The notes below the pieces were generated by a model. It was given only the letters and a program-made list of their open reading frames with translations, ran no database searches and was not told the DNA's origin. 64,000 bases of DNA. It comes from Caldilinea sp. CFX5. GTDB lineage: Bacteria > Chloroflexota > Anaerolineae > Caldilineales > Caldilineaceae. Made by a program: the position numbers and the translations under genes. The stretch spans positions 117,728-181,727 of the forward strand of contig QWII01000025.1 in NCBI GenBank assembly GCA_021405325.1, written 5' to 3'. Shown here in pieces: positions 17,947 through 27,227 of this stretch (positions within the stretch are counted from its first letter, which is position 1; each line of letters begins with the position of its first letter).

Positions 17947-18840
17947 CTAATATTCTACCGTCTCCGTCACCGTCACCCGCTGGGTGAAACCGCTCAACAC
18001 AAAGATCAGGATCAACATAACCGTCGCCAGCGCCATGCTATAAGCCCACTTGAAGCTGACAAAGGCGTTCTTAAAGACATAAGTCGCCATGACTTCGGTC
18101 GAGTTCATCGGGCCGCCGACGCTTACCGGCCCGGTCATCACATAGATAAAGGCAAAGGCTTGTAACGCTTGCAACACCCACAGCACCAAGAGAATCCGCA
18201 ACACTTCCCAGAGCAGCGGCAGGGTGACAAAGCGGAAAAGGTGCCAATCGTTGGCCCCATCGATGCGCGCCGCCGCCGGCAGATCGGGCGGAATCCGTTC
18301 CAGACCGGCGTAGATCAACAAGACCCAGGTGCCGATCCCATGCCAGATACTGGCGATGATCACCGCTGTGAGCGCCGTGTTCGGCTCACCCAGCCAAGGC
18401 AAGGCCCAGGCGCTCAACCCCACCGCTTCCAAAACCGGGTTGATCAGGCCAAAGGTGGGGTTATACATCCACTTCCAGAGCAGCCCGGCTACGCTCACCG
18501 ACATCACCACCGGCGCCAGGATGATAAAGCGGAAAAAGCGTTTGCCACGGATCGGCTGGTGCAGACTCCACGCCATGATCAGCGCGGGGATAAAGAGCAA
18601 GACGCCCCCCACGATCATCAAGTAGAAGGAATTTTTGACCGCGTTCAAAAAGAGTGCGTCGGTCACAATCAGGCGAAAGTTGGTTAGCCCCGCCACCTGC
18701 CAACTGTTGCCCAGCCCTTCCCAGTTGGTAAAGCTGTACAGAACCGTTAGCACCAGCGGGACAAAGGTAAACAAGAGATACAAAATCAGTTGGGGCAGCA
18801 AAAAGGGAAGCACCAACCGGCGCCGCGCCTTTTGAAACAT
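17947..18840 (-). CDS. ABC transporter permease, MalF/carbohydrate type
   Basis: 297-residue permease with six predicted helices, beginning after RRRLVLPFLLPQLILYLLFTFVPLVLTVLYSF and containing the coupling EAA-loop PAAARIDGANDWHLFRFVTLPLL. ATG 18840 has AGGAG six nt upstream. Forms the heterodimeric channel with the MalG-like protein encoded 15 nt downstream. Length and topology are those of UgpA/LacF-type subunits. Confidence 0.93.
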   Translation of the reverse strand: MFQKARRRLVLPFLLPQLILYLLFTFVPLVLTVLYSFTNWEGLGNSWQVAGLTNFRLIVTDALFLNAVKNSFYLMIVGGVLLFIPALIMAWSLHQPIRGKRFFRFIILAPVVMSVSVAGLLWKWMYNPTFGLINPVLEAVGLSAWALPWLGEPNTALTAVIIASIWHGIGTWVLLIYAGLERIPPDLPAAARIDGANDWHLFRFVTLPLLWEVLRILLVLWVLQALQAFAFIYVMTGPVSVGGPMNSTEVMATYVFKNAFVSFKWAYSMALATVMLILIFVLSGFTQRVTVTETVEY

Positions 18841-18862
18841 GTCGCGCTCCTGTTAGCAAATT

Positions 18863-18947
18863 GGTAATTGGGTGATTGGGTTCTTCGGTGGTTGAGCGGG
18901 GGCCCTATGGGCGCGAAACCACCGAAGAACCCAATCACCCAATTACC
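18863..18947. repeat. gene-end hairpin, perfect 31-bp arms
   Basis: Arms 18863-18893 and 18917-18947 are perfect reverse complements (units GGTAATTG, GGTGATTG, GGTTCTTC, GGTGGTT) around a 23-nt G-rich loop. The right arm reaches the stop codon of the solute-binding protein and separates it from the permease genes, which may allow higher expression of the binding protein. Confidence 0.85.
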
Positions 18948-20368
18948 TACCCCGTCTTCTGCGCCCGATACTGATCCAACGCCTCGTCCATCTGCTCGAT
19001 CATCTGTTCGGCGTTGATCTTTTTGAGCCAGAGCGCCTGCACCGGCGGATACCAGGCAGCCCAGAGCGCAGCATCCCAGTGAATGCCATAGTAGTAGACA
19101 ATCAGTTCGGACTGGGCGGCCTGTTCCAGCAATTTGTCAATGCCGGGCAAGCGGGGCGGCGGCGCGACATTGGTGCAGGGGGAGATGGCGCCTAAGTTGG
19201 CGGCCCGTTCCGCTGTGTGTTCGCGACCGGTAAAGCGCTTGAGATATTCGACAGCCAGCGGCACATTGACCTCATGCGATTTGGACATGCTGGGGTTGGG
19301 GATCGACCAGATGTGGGTCGTGCCAAACATGGCGCCCTGATCGCCCTTGCCCTCCGGCACAGTGGGGAAATCAAAGGTACCCATGACAAAATCATCCGGC
19401 ACCACGTCGGCCATCTCACTGAGCAGCCAACTGCCCATGTGGATCATGGCCGCTTTGCCCTGGAAGAAGAGCGCCTGGGCTGCGGTGAAGTCGGCGCCTT
19501 CGTAGCCCTCCATCAACCAGTCGTTGGCCGGGATCTTCTCGATCTCTTTGGCGGCGGCGAGAAAGCCGGGGTTGTCGCGCAGATGGGCGTCGCCGTAGAT
19601 GACCTTATGCACCTCTTCCTTGCCGACCATGCGCTGGATCATGCGATCCCACCAGTGGCCGACATAGACATCGGTGGGGCCGGAGACGCAGATCGGCTTC
19701 ATACCGGTGGCCGCGCCCTTTTCGTTGATGGTGGCGCACAGTTCAAGAAATTCGGGCCAGGTTTTGGCCGGCTGTACACCCATCTCGTCAAAGGCTTTCT
19801 GGTTGTAGTGGATCAGCATCAACACCAATTCGTTGGGGACGCCAAACCATTTGCCGGCGGTGGGGCTGTCGGGCCGCTGGTCTACGGCAAAGGATTGGAC
19901 AATCGGCACATAAATATCTTTCCAGGTCTCGCCGCTGGGCAAGGTTTCTTCCAGATAGGGGGTCAGGTCGACAATCAGATCATTATCGACATAGGAATAG
20001 GTCTGCGGCGCCTGGTTGTTCCAGCGGCCAACATCAACATCCAGCGGGTCGCCCGCTTCCCAACGCAGCGCACGGGCGGCGTCGGAGGCGGTGTTGTTAA
20101 AGGTGTATTTGATCTCGGTGCCGGGAATGTCGATCTGCATCTGGTCGCCGAGCGCTTTGGTCATCTCGAACCAGGCGCCTTCTTCGTAAAAGACGCCAAC
20201 TTCCAGCGGCCCGCCCGTGACACCGGCTGGCGCGGCGGCGGCGGGCGCTTCCGCTGCTGGCGCCGCGCTCGGCACTGGTGCGCAGGCCAGCGCCGCCAAG
20301 CTGACGGCGCTCAAACCGGCGGCTTTCATAAAGGCCCGGCGGGTGAGGTGAGTGTTGCCAAGGTTCAT
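18947..20368 (-). CDS. extracellular solute-binding lipoprotein, family 1
   Basis: 473-residue receptor of the sugar-type importer. The leader LTRRAFMKAAGLSAVSLAAL followed by Ala-Cys combines a twin-arginine motif with a lipobox, so export is probably by Tat followed by lipidation. The mature protein has the family 1 fold marks: GKWFGVPNELVLMLIHYNQKAFDEMGV, the hinge-proximal FFQGKAAMIHMGSWLLSEM and AVEYLKRFTGREHTAE. ATG 20368 has GAGGAG nine nt upstream. Ligand identity is unknown; adjacent genes suggest an amide or amino compound. Confidence 0.93.
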   Translation of the reverse strand: MNLGNTHLTRRAFMKAAGLSAVSLAALACAPVPSAAPAAEAPAAAAPAGVTGGPLEVGVFYEEGAWFEMTKALGDQMQIDIPGTEIKYTFNNTASDAARALRWEAGDPLDVDVGRWNNQAPQTYSYVDNDLIVDLTPYLEETLPSGETWKDIYVPIVQSFAVDQRPDSPTAGKWFGVPNELVLMLIHYNQKAFDEMGVQPAKTWPEFLELCATINEKGAATGMKPICVSGPTDVYVGHWWDRMIQRMVGKEEVHKVIYGDAHLRDNPGFLAAAKEIEKIPANDWLMEGYEGADFTAAQALFFQGKAAMIHMGSWLLSEMADVVPDDFVMGTFDFPTVPEGKGDQGAMFGTTHIWSIPNPSMSKSHEVNVPLAVEYLKRFTGREHTAERAANLGAISPCTNVAPPPRLPGIDKLLEQAAQSELIVYYYGIHWDAALWAAWYPPVQALWLKKINAEQMIEQMDEALDQYRAQKTG

Positions 20369-20404
20369 GTGCGTTTTCTCCTCTGAAATTGGTGAACAAA
20401 GCGG

Positions 20405-20497
20405 ACACTACAGCGGATTTAGGCGGGAACGGATTGATTGGAAGAGCGTCGAGACTACTTACGACAAATCCGCTCCCGCCCGAATCCGCTGTAGTGT
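20405..20497. repeat. gene-end hairpin, GGCGGGAACGGAT type
   Basis: Imperfect 31-bp arms (20405-20435, 20466-20497), ACACTACAGCGGATT on the outer side and GGCGGGAACGGATT inside. It lies 12 nt after the amidohydrolase stop. The core GGCGGGAACGGAT recurs in the palindrome at 23156-23307, showing a dispersed element. Confidence 0.75.
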
Positions 20498-20509
20498 TGG
20501 TTTACTACC

Positions 20510-21406
20510 CTACGTTTTTGCCCAATGGGGGAAGAAGCTTTTCCAGTTTTCGTAGATGATCAAATCTTGAATCTCTGTCGGCACTTTGGGTAAGCCGGTG
20601 CCTTCGACCGGTTTGTTGACAGCGCGCAGGCCGTTGATCACATTCGTCACCGTGCCGGAGGGGAAATCAGAGGCGAGCAGCACCTTATGGACAACGCCAT
20701 ACTCCATCGCCGTGACCATCGCCTGCCAGTAGCGCCAGGGGCGGTAGTGGACGGCGGAGATGTCGGTGTAGAGGTTGGGACATTTGCGCATCAAGACCAC
20801 CGTGTCGGTCTCCCACGGGTGGCCGAGATGGGCGATGATCATCTTGAGATCGGGGAAGTCCATCGCCACATCTTCCAGTTGCAGCGGCAGCGCCCACTTG
20901 AGTTTGGCCTTGCTGGGGAAGGTGGTGCCTTGATGCCACATGATAGGCAATTCGTACTCCTGACACTTTTTGAAAAAGGGCCAATGTTTGCGATCCTGCG
21001 GGTCAAAGTGCTGGTAGGTCGGCCCCAGCTTCATGCCCCGCAGCCCCAATTCCTTGACACAGTAGTCGATCTGATCCAGACAATCGGGTTCATTCGGATC
21101 GACCGAGGCCCAGCCCTCCAACTTCTCCGGGTGTTGGCGCACATAGTCAGCGATCAACTCATTGGGCACCCAGATGCCGGTCGCCTTGGCCTGCAAGCCA
21201 AAGACCACCACCCTGTCCGCCGGCTGCGAGACCTCCCAATGGATCTCCGGCGTCGAGTCATACGAATGGAGATCGAGCCGACCCGAATACGCCTGCCCGC
21301 CCGAATATTTGAGCTTGATCAACTTGGAAGCCAACGCCTCCTGGGCATACTCTTCTGTGACGTGGTCTGGGTACCACATCAGATGGGTGTGACAATCGAC
21401 GATCAT
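20510..21406 (-). CDS. amidohydrolase family protein (amidohydrolase_2 type)
   Basis: 298-residue metal-dependent TIM-barrel hydrolase. The metal-binding HxH is His6/His8 in DCHTHL; further ligands are probably His in MWHQGT and His in IIAHLGHPWE, with the catalytic Asp in LLASDFPSG. This layout matches the ACMSD-like branch of amidohydrolases, which decarboxylates or hydrolyses small carboxylates or amides. ATG 21406 has a strong AAGGAGGA site. Lies between the dimethylformamidase-like genes and the sugar-type importer. Substrate unknown. Confidence 0.9.
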   Translation of the reverse strand: MIVDCHTHLMWYPDHVTEEYAQEALASKLIKLKYSGGQAYSGRLDLHSYDSTPEIHWEVSQPADRVVVFGLQAKATGIWVPNELIADYVRQHPEKLEGWASVDPNEPDCLDQIDYCVKELGLRGMKLGPTYQHFDPQDRKHWPFFKKCQEYELPIMWHQGTTFPSKAKLKWALPLQLEDVAMDFPDLKMIIAHLGHPWETDTVVLMRKCPNLYTDISAVHYRPWRYWQAMVTAMEYGVVHKVLLASDFPSGTVTNVINGLRAVNKPVEGTGLPKVPTEIQDLIIYENWKSFFPHWAKT

Positions 21407-21427
21407 GGCGGTTCCTCCTTGTGTGGG

Positions 21428-21482
21428 GAGATTGAGAGATTCAGAGATTGTGTCAGATTCAATCTCTCAATCTCTCAATCTC
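21428..21482. repeat. gene-end hairpin, GAGATTGA units
   Basis: 23-bp arms (21428-21450, 21460-21482) of GAGATTGA/GAGATTCA iterations with a short loop, ending 4 nt from the stop of the first dimethylformamidase-like gene. The same unit recurs at 24893-25064 and 30470-30531. Confidence 0.8.
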
Positions 21483-21486
21483 TCTC

Positions 21487-23127
21487 TTATGCCAAAAAGC
21501 GCGTGATCACATTCGACGTGATCCGTGAAATGGCGTCATCAACCAGCAGACAAGGCACGTAGGTGATCGACCCGACCGAGAAGACGGCGCCCTGCTGGCC
21601 GGTGGGGCTGGTCGTTTCATAGTAGACAATCTCGGCGCCGCCATCGTCGATATTCGTGCCTTTGGCGAGCAGCACCGTGCCGGAGGGCGAGTGAGGACTC
21701 ATCTTGTCGGTTTCGTGACCGGAGGCGCCGCCGTTGACCCGCTCTTGTAGACTCTTTTCGCCAAAGATGGCGCCATTTTGCAGACCAGTGCCGGCAAAGA
21801 TCCAATGATCGGCGTTGACCACCTGGTAGGGCGCGGCGGTCATGATGCCGGTTTCGGTGCAGACCACGCCCAACAGGTTGGCCTCCGATTCGAGCGTGCG
21901 GTGCATTCGGCTTTCCAGGTAGATGTCGGGGTTGTTGGGGTCGGGCATCCCTAACGCGCCACCCGTTGCCGGCGCCAAATAAGTCTTGAAGCGCAAGCGA
22001 TCCTCGCCCAGAAATTCCACTTCACAGTTGAGACCGTTGCCGCCCAAGTACATGAGCTTGCCGCCTCGTTGATAAACCCAATCCTTGACCCGCTGGTACA
22101 TCTGGCGCGACCAATATTCGGGGTGGACGCTGAGGATCAGAATCTTGTAGGCGTCGAGGTCCAGGTCGCCGTTGTGCAGTTGCCACTCCGAGTAGTAGTC
22201 ATAAGCAAAGCCCTCCCGTTCCAGCCAGCCCAGGAGCCGCCATTCCGCCGGCGCCATGCCACAGGTGAGCCGTCCTTCAATCGGGTCGGTAACTTCTTCG
22301 TCTTCGCGCACGATATTGCCCGGTTCCGGGCGTTCAAAGGAGAGGGGCAAATATTCCTCATCCTGAAAACCCCAGACATTAAACGAACCGGCCATGGTAT
22401 AGCGAATCAGATCCTGGCGCGCATTGACCGTCGGCTCCGGCGGCAGATGATGGGCGTTGATGTAGTTGCTGCGTCCGCCAAAGTTGTTGTAGGCCAGCCA
22501 GGTGTTGGTCGAAGCCAGCACGGCAATCGGCGCGCTGGGTTGCGCCGGCGCCACCACCCACGGAAAGGCGAAAAAATCCCCCGACTGCTCGCCTTTGGCA
22601 TGAAAGTAGTAGAGACCGGAGCGCGCCGGCCCGGCCACCAGTTGCGTATGGTGCGGGCTGCCATAGCCGGTCTTGTTCCACTGGACGCCGCTCTGAGTGT
22701 AGTCGCCGTCGGGAGTGATTTGCATAACGGCGCGCGGGCCATGTTCATCAAACCACCCCAGGAGCTTGACAAACTCCCGCTTCCACCCGTAACGCCACAG
22801 ACTGAGACGGTAGGGTTCGGTGGCATGAACGCGAAACTCTGAGCGTTCCCCCGTCTTCACTGCCCGCGGCCAGGCATAGCCCAACAGGCTGTCGGTTAAC
22901 AAGCGGAATTGATAAGGACGGGCCGGGTCAACGGTCATCGTGACGCTCTTGGAACCAAAGCCATCCTTGACCAGGGTCACGCGGTAGTCGCCCGGCGGCA
23001 GGTCAGCCTGAACCGCGCCCCGTGGCGTCGAACGCACCACCGCCACCGTCCGCCCCGCCTGCTGAAACTCGATCAACACATCGGCGACCGCCACATAGCG
23101 TTCATCACTTACATAGCCGATTAGCAC
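21487..23127 (-). CDS. N,N-dimethylformamidase large-subunit-like protein (copy 1)
   Basis: 546 residues, start GTG 23127 with AAGGAG upstream. Residues of about 1-75 form a small Ig-like carboxypeptidase-regulatory domain (LIGYVSDERYVAVADVLIEF, PPGDYRVTLVKDGF). The rest resembles the beta (large) subunit of N,N-dimethylformamidase: RSGLYYFHAK, FPWVVAP, AYNNFGGRSNYIN, the long DPIEGRLTCGMAPAEWRLLGWLEREGFAYD region and ILSVHPEYWSRQMY, GGKLMYLGGNGL. Known enzymes of this type use a mononuclear iron with Tyr/Glu ligands to split dimethylformamide into dimethylamine and formate; I cannot map those ligands with certainty. No small subunit gene is present. Function is likely hydrolysis of a small amide. 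It is 45-55 percent similar by eye to the gene upstream. Confidence 0.82.
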   Translation of the reverse strand: MLIGYVSDERYVAVADVLIEFQQAGRTVAVVRSTPRGAVQADLPPGDYRVTLVKDGFGSKSVTMTVDPARPYQFRLLTDSLLGYAWPRAVKTGERSEFRVHATEPYRLSLWRYGWKREFVKLLGWFDEHGPRAVMQITPDGDYTQSGVQWNKTGYGSPHHTQLVAGPARSGLYYFHAKGEQSGDFFAFPWVVAPAQPSAPIAVLASTNTWLAYNNFGGRSNYINAHHLPPEPTVNARQDLIRYTMAGSFNVWGFQDEEYLPLSFERPEPGNIVREDEEVTDPIEGRLTCGMAPAEWRLLGWLEREGFAYDYYSEWQLHNGDLDLDAYKILILSVHPEYWSRQMYQRVKDWVYQRGGKLMYLGGNGLNCEVEFLGEDRLRFKTYLAPATGGALGMPDPNNPDIYLESRMHRTLESEANLLGVVCTETGIMTAAPYQVVNADHWIFAGTGLQNGAIFGEKSLQERVNGGASGHETDKMSPHSPSGTVLLAKGTNIDDGGAEIVYYETTSPTGQQGAVFSVGSITYVPCLLVDDAISRITSNVITRFLA

Positions 23128-23155
23128 AAAGCACTCCTTTGTTTACTTTGTAAGG

Positions 23156-23307
23156 AACACAACAACGGATGAGGGCGGGAACGGATGGCGCTGTCACTGG
23201 AAACAGCTATCTATCAAGAACCCGCCCTCCCAAATGAAACTGTCTGGTTTTATCGGTTTCGTTCCGCAGCCAGACAATCCGTTCCCGCCCTCATCCGTTG
23301 TTGTGTT
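23156..23307. repeat. large hairpin with perfect 31-bp arms
   Basis: Arms 23156-23186 and 23277-23307 are exact reverse complements (AACACAACAACGGATGAGGG and on to CGGGAACGGAT), with a 90-nt interior that itself contains partial palindromes (GAACCCGCCC, TGTCTGG/CCAGACA). The right arm encodes the final codons of copy 2. The core is shared with the element at 20405-20497. Confidence 0.82.
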
Positions 23308-24874
23308 GTAGGAAGCGTGTCAACACATTCCGCGTCACCTGGCTCACCCCCTCATCGACAATGATCGACAAGGGCCAGCAGAGCGAACCGGCGGCAAAGA
23401 CAGCGCCACCGCTGGGCGTATCGAAATAAGCCAGGTCAGCGCCATCACCGTCAGGGGTTGCGGTCGATGTGGACGAACCGTTCGTCCCCTTGGCCAGATG
23501 ACAGAGGTTCGCCGGCGAATGGGGCTGGATCTTGTCCAACTCGTGGCCGGAGGCGCCGCCGGGACAGCGTTCATGCAGGCTGTTATGCCCAAAGCGATCC
23601 CCCCGCTTGAGACCCGTGCCGGCAAAGGCCCAGTGGCTATCGTCGATCACCTGATAGGGCGCACCCGACTGATAGCCAGAATGGGTATACTCGACCCCCA
23701 ACAGGGTGGCCGCCGGCTCTTGACGCAACTCCCACTTCTCTTCCTGACGACAGATCATGGTGTATTCGTCGGCCATCTCAAACTCGGCCAGCAGCCCGCA
23801 ACCGCCCAGGTACATGAGCTTGCCGCCCCGTTCATAGACCCACGCCTTGACCTGGAAGTACATCTCCTTTGACCAATATTCGGGGTGGGTGTTGAGGACC
23901 AACACCTTGTAGCGATCCAGGTCGATGCGACCAAAGTGCAACTCGGTCTCGGAATAGAGGTCATAGGCAAAACCCTCGCGCTCCAACCAGCCCAGCAGCC
24001 GCCACTCCGCCGGGGCCATTGCTGATTCGAGCCGCCCTTCGATGGGGTCGGTAATCGTGGCGTTCTCCGGCACACAGTTGAAGAGTTCGGGGCGGTCAAA
24101 GGAAAGCGGCGGCGCCGTCACGGCAAAGGGCCAGACATCGGGCGAGGTATAGCGCTTTAGATCTTGCCGGGCGTGAATCACCGGCTGGGGTGGCAGGCGA
24201 TCCTGGTTGACATAATTGCTGCGCCCGCCAAAGTTGTTATAGGCATTCCAGGTGCAATTCGAGGTGAGGACCGCAATGTCGGCCTGGGGTGTCGCCGGCA
24301 TGACGATCCAGGGAAACGAGAAAAAGTGACCGGCCAGCGTCTTGGCATGAAAATAATAAAGACCACTGCGCGCCGGCGCCGTCACTCGCTGCTGATGCCA
24401 GGCCGCGCCATAGCCAATGCGGTTCCACTGGACGCCCGTCTGGGTAAAGTCACCATCGGGCAGCAGTTGTACGGTGACGCGTGGGCCGTGGTTGTCATAC
24501 CAACCCAGGTTGCGGATCAACTCCTTCTCCTGTCCGTAGCGCCATAGCCCCAACTTGTAGGCTTCCGGTGCGTGGACGCGAAACTCGGCGCTCTCGCCGG
24601 CGCGCACCCATTTGGGCCAGACATAACCGAGCAGCCCATCGCGCAACAGGCGAAATTGGTACGGCTGATCGGCGCGAAGAGAAACCGCCACCCGTTTGGC
24701 GCCATAGCCGGCCTTGTTCAGGATCACCTGATACTCCCCCGGCGCGACATCGACATAAATGGCGCCGCTTGCCGTCGAATGGGTCGCAACCCGGTAGCCG
24801 GTGGAGCTAATCAACTCCACCGCCACATCGGGAATCGCTACAAATTGTTCGTCGCTCACATAGCCGATCAGCAT
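23291..24874 (-). CDS. N,N-dimethylformamidase large-subunit-like protein (copy 2)
   Basis: 527 residues, paralogue of the downstream gene throughout. Same N-terminal Ig-like module (LIGYVSDEQFVAIPDVAVEL, APGEYQVILNKAGYGAKRV) and same core segments: RSGLYYFHAKTLAGHFFSF, AYNNFGGRSNYVNQ, DPIEGRLESAMAPAEWRLLG, VLNTHPEYWSKEMY, GGKLMYLGGCGL. ATG 24874 has GAGGAG four nt upstream. The last few residues (QHNNG) are encoded inside a palindrome arm. Two divergent copies suggest either two substrates or a heteromeric enzyme. Assignment rests on motif similarity to DmfA2-like proteins. Confidence 0.82.
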   Translation of the reverse strand: MLIGYVSDEQFVAIPDVAVELISSTGYRVATHSTASGAIYVDVAPGEYQVILNKAGYGAKRVAVSLRADQPYQFRLLRDGLLGYVWPKWVRAGESAEFRVHAPEAYKLGLWRYGQEKELIRNLGWYDNHGPRVTVQLLPDGDFTQTGVQWNRIGYGAAWHQQRVTAPARSGLYYFHAKTLAGHFFSFPWIVMPATPQADIAVLTSNCTWNAYNNFGGRSNYVNQDRLPPQPVIHARQDLKRYTSPDVWPFAVTAPPLSFDRPELFNCVPENATITDPIEGRLESAMAPAEWRLLGWLEREGFAYDLYSETELHFGRIDLDRYKVLVLNTHPEYWSKEMYFQVKAWVYERGGKLMYLGGCGLLAEFEMADEYTMICRQEEKWELRQEPAATLLGVEYTHSGYQSGAPYQVIDDSHWAFAGTGLKRGDRFGHNSLHERCPGGASGHELDKIQPHSPANLCHLAKGTNGSSTSTATPDGDGADLAYFDTPSGGAVFAAGSLCWPLSIIVDEGVSQVTRNVLTRFLQHNNG

Positions 24875-24892
24875 AGCACTCCTCAGCTTTGA

Positions 24893-25064
24893 TTGGGGAG
24901 ATTAAGAGATACAGAGATTGAGAGATTAGTTAACACTGATAGGGAGAAACACTGATTTTATGCAAAATATCTGTGTTTTTTCCTATCCGTGTTAACTTAC
25001 TTAGCTCTGGTTTGCTCACTTGGGGTATAGCGCCACCCAATCTCTGAATCTCTCAATCTCCCAA
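24893..25064. repeat. nested hairpins upstream of the dimethylformamidase-like genes
   Basis: Outer arms 24893-24919 and 25039-25064 use GAGATTGA-type units; an inner palindrome (24929-24943 with 24982-24996, GTTAACACTGATAGG) sits between. The 407-nt stretch 24875-25281 between copy 2 and the DppC-like gene holds nothing else convincing except a half-site (CCATTCTCCATTAATT) at 25258-25280. Confidence 0.7.
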
Positions 25065-25281
25065 AATTCACGGTGCTACCGTCTGTTGATAAGCCCGCTT
25101 GACGTGGCGCAGACGGAAACCAGTTGCCAGGTAGAGCGGGGGGAGCGGTGATTGGCGGCGCTGGTGCCAACAAAGCACGTTGCCGCATGAACTACCCACG
25201 CTCCTCTGCACTGGTCTCACCAGATCCAACCAATCAACAATCCCCAACCATTAACAATTTTCCATTCTCCATTAATTATTT

Positions 25282-26169
25282 TCACCCATTCTGCCGCAGC
25301 CGCGGGTCAAGCGCATCGCGCAGCGCGTCGCCAAAAAGATTCCACCCCAGCACCGCCAGCGCAATCGCCAACCCCGGATAGATGGCGACCCAGGGGGCCA
25401 GCTCCATAAATTTGCGCCCCGTTCCCAGCATGGCGCCCCAGGAGGGATCGGGCGGTTGGGTGCCCAGGCCCAGGAAGGAGAGCGTCGCCTCGGCCAGGAT
25501 CGCGGTCGAGAAAGAGAGGGTCGCCTGCACAATGATCGGCGCGGCGATGTTGGGCAGCACATAGCGCCACATCACCTGAAATTGGCGCGCGCCAATCGCC
25601 CGCGCCCCCTCGACATATTGTTGCTGCATCACCGAAAGGGTCGGGCCACGGACAATGCGGGCAAACTGGGGCGCATAGACAATGCCAATCGCCAGCATTG
25701 CCGTGGAGATGCTCGGCCCCAGCACACCGGCCAGCACAATGATCAGGATGACCGTGGGAAAGGCAAACATAATATCGACCAGCCGGCCAATCACACTGTC
25801 GAGCCAGCCGCGGTAATAGCCGGCCACCAACCCCAACGCGCCGCCCAAGAGCAACGCAATGCCAACCGAAATAACCCCCACCTGGAGCGACACCCGCGAG
25901 CCATAGATCAGGCGGCTCAAAATATCGCGGCCAAACTCGTCAACGCCCAGCCAGTAGGTGGCATCGGGCGGCGAGAGCCGTTCCGCCGGTTGGGCAATCG
26001 GGTCATGGGGCGACAGCCAGGGCGCGCCAATCGCCAGCAGCACAAAAAAGCCGACCAGCAACAAGCCGACCAGGCCCGATGTCCGCCCGCGCACCACGCG
26101 CGCCATCTCTCCCCAGCGGCTGCGTTCTTTGTAGATCCGAACCGGTTGTCGCAATTCAAGTGTTGCCAT
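25282..26169 (-). CDS. ABC transporter permease, DppC/OppC type
   Basis: 295-residue permease for a peptide/nickel-type importer. Cytoplasmic N-terminus (LRQPVRIYKERSRWGEMARV) and the OppC N-domain APWLSPHDPIAQP are followed by five to six helices. The EAA loop is EGARAIGARQFQVMWRYVLPNIAAPIIV. C-terminus GMxxDxRxR-like (FGDALRDALDPRLRQ) is diagnostic of DppC. Works with the DppB-like protein encoded 107 nt upstream. No DppD/DppF ATPases follow, which is unusual. Confidence 0.94.
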   Translation of the reverse strand: MATLELRQPVRIYKERSRWGEMARVVRGRTSGLVGLLLVGFFVLLAIGAPWLSPHDPIAQPAERLSPPDATYWLGVDEFGRDILSRLIYGSRVSLQVGVISVGIALLLGGALGLVAGYYRGWLDSVIGRLVDIMFAFPTVILIIVLAGVLGPSISTAMLAIGIVYAPQFARIVRGPTLSVMQQQYVEGARAIGARQFQVMWRYVLPNIAAPIIVQATLSFSTAILAEATLSFLGLGTQPPDPSWGAMLGTGRKFMELAPWVAIYPGLAIALAVLGWNLFGDALRDALDPRLRQNG

Positions 26170-26186
26170 AGGAAGTGCAATTTAAG

Positions 26187-26269
26187 TATTGGATATTGGG
26201 TACTGGATATTGGGTATTATATATTCGGTAACGGATGATAGATCGTATCCAATACCCAATATCCAATAC
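26187..26269. repeat. gene-end hairpin, GGATATTG units
   Basis: 24-bp arms (26187-26210 and 26246-26269) with one mismatch, units GGATATTGGGTA/CTGGATA. It lies 7 nt after the DppB-like stop and just upstream of the DppC-like ATG. Confidence 0.82.
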
Positions 26270-26276
26270 CTAACCC

Positions 26277-27227
26277 TCAGTCATACCGAATACGCGGGTC
26301 AATGTAGGCATACAGCACATCGACCAGCAGGTTGATCAACACAAAGGTCACCGCCACAAAGAGGACGCCGCCTTGCACCAGGGTGTAGTCGCGCTGGTAG
26401 ATGCCGTTGAGGATCATCCAGCCGATGCCGGGCAGCCCATAGATCTGCTCGACCACGACGGCGCCGCCCAGGAGCAAGCCCAACTGCACGCCCATCACCG
26501 TCACCACCGGGATCAAGGCATTTTTGAGGGCATGGCGCAAGAGGATCAAGCGCCCGCCCAAGCCTTTGGCTCGTGCAGTGCGAATGTAGTCTTGGCCCAA
26601 CACCTCCAACATGGAAGAGCGCACCATGCGCATAATCGCCGCGACCAGGGCCGCGCTCAACGAGATCACCGGCAGGATCATCATCTGGAGATTGGTGGCC
26701 GGGTCTTTGAAGAGACTCACCCAGAGCGGCGACGGTTGCCAGCGCAACAGCAGCGACGTGCCGAGCAACAACATGGTCGCCAGCCAGAAGTTGGGCAACG
26801 AGAGGCCGACCAGTCCCACCACCTGCGAGGTAAACTCAGCCGTCCCCCGGCGACGCAGCGCGGCCCAGATCCCCAACGGCATGGCAATCAGCCACGAGAC
26901 CAGCAGCGAGAGAACGCTCAACTCCAAGGTGATGGGGAAGCGTTGGCCGATAATCGCCAGCACCGGTTGACTGCTGCGCAACGAAACGCCAAAATCCCCT
27001 TGCAACACCGCGCCTAGCCAGCGCAAATATTGGATATGCAAGGGCGCGTCCAAGCCCAGCATCCGCTCCAACGTCGCCCGCTGCTCTGCCGAAATATTCA
27101 GTTCCGGGCCAACCAACACCCGCACCACATCCCCCGGCAGCAGACGCATCAGCCCAAAGACCAACACGGAAATGCCCAAGAGCGTCGGCACGAGTTGTAC
27201 GAGGCGGCGTAGAATGTATCTGTTCAT
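26277..27227 (-). CDS. ABC transporter permease, DppB/OppB type
   Basis: 316-residue permease. Typical N-terminus YILRRLVQLVPTLLGISVLVF, the LLPGDVV segment and a GPELNISAEQRATLERMLGLD external loop, then EAA loop RTARAKGLGGRLILLRHALKNALIPVV and the family C-terminus YAYIDPRIRY. Lies between the family 5 binding protein and DppC. The ATG follows directly on an iterated GTACCTGTCTACCT tract and has no clear ribosome site, so translation may depend on the upstream cistron or a weak site. Confidence 0.94.
   Translation of the reverse strand: MNRYILRRLVQLVPTLLGISVLVFGLMRLLPGDVVRVLVGPELNISAEQRATLERMLGLDAPLHIQYLRWLGAVLQGDFGVSLRSSQPVLAIIGQRFPITLELSVLSLLVSWLIAMPLGIWAALRRRGTAEFTSQVVGLVGLSLPNFWLATMLLLGTSLLLRWQPSPLWVSLFKDPATNLQMMILPVISLSAALVAAIMRMVRSSMLEVLGQDYIRTARAKGLGGRLILLRHALKNALIPVVTVMGVQLGLLLGGAVVVEQIYGLPGIGWMILNGIYQRDYTLVQGGVLFVAVTFVLINLLVDVLYAYIDPRIRYD

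Noticed and set aside
19217..20386. 389-codon plus-strand open frame opposite the family 1 binding protein
   Set aside because: The minus-strand product has a signal peptide, lipobox and clear family motifs; the plus frame is glycine/valine-rich antisense sequence.
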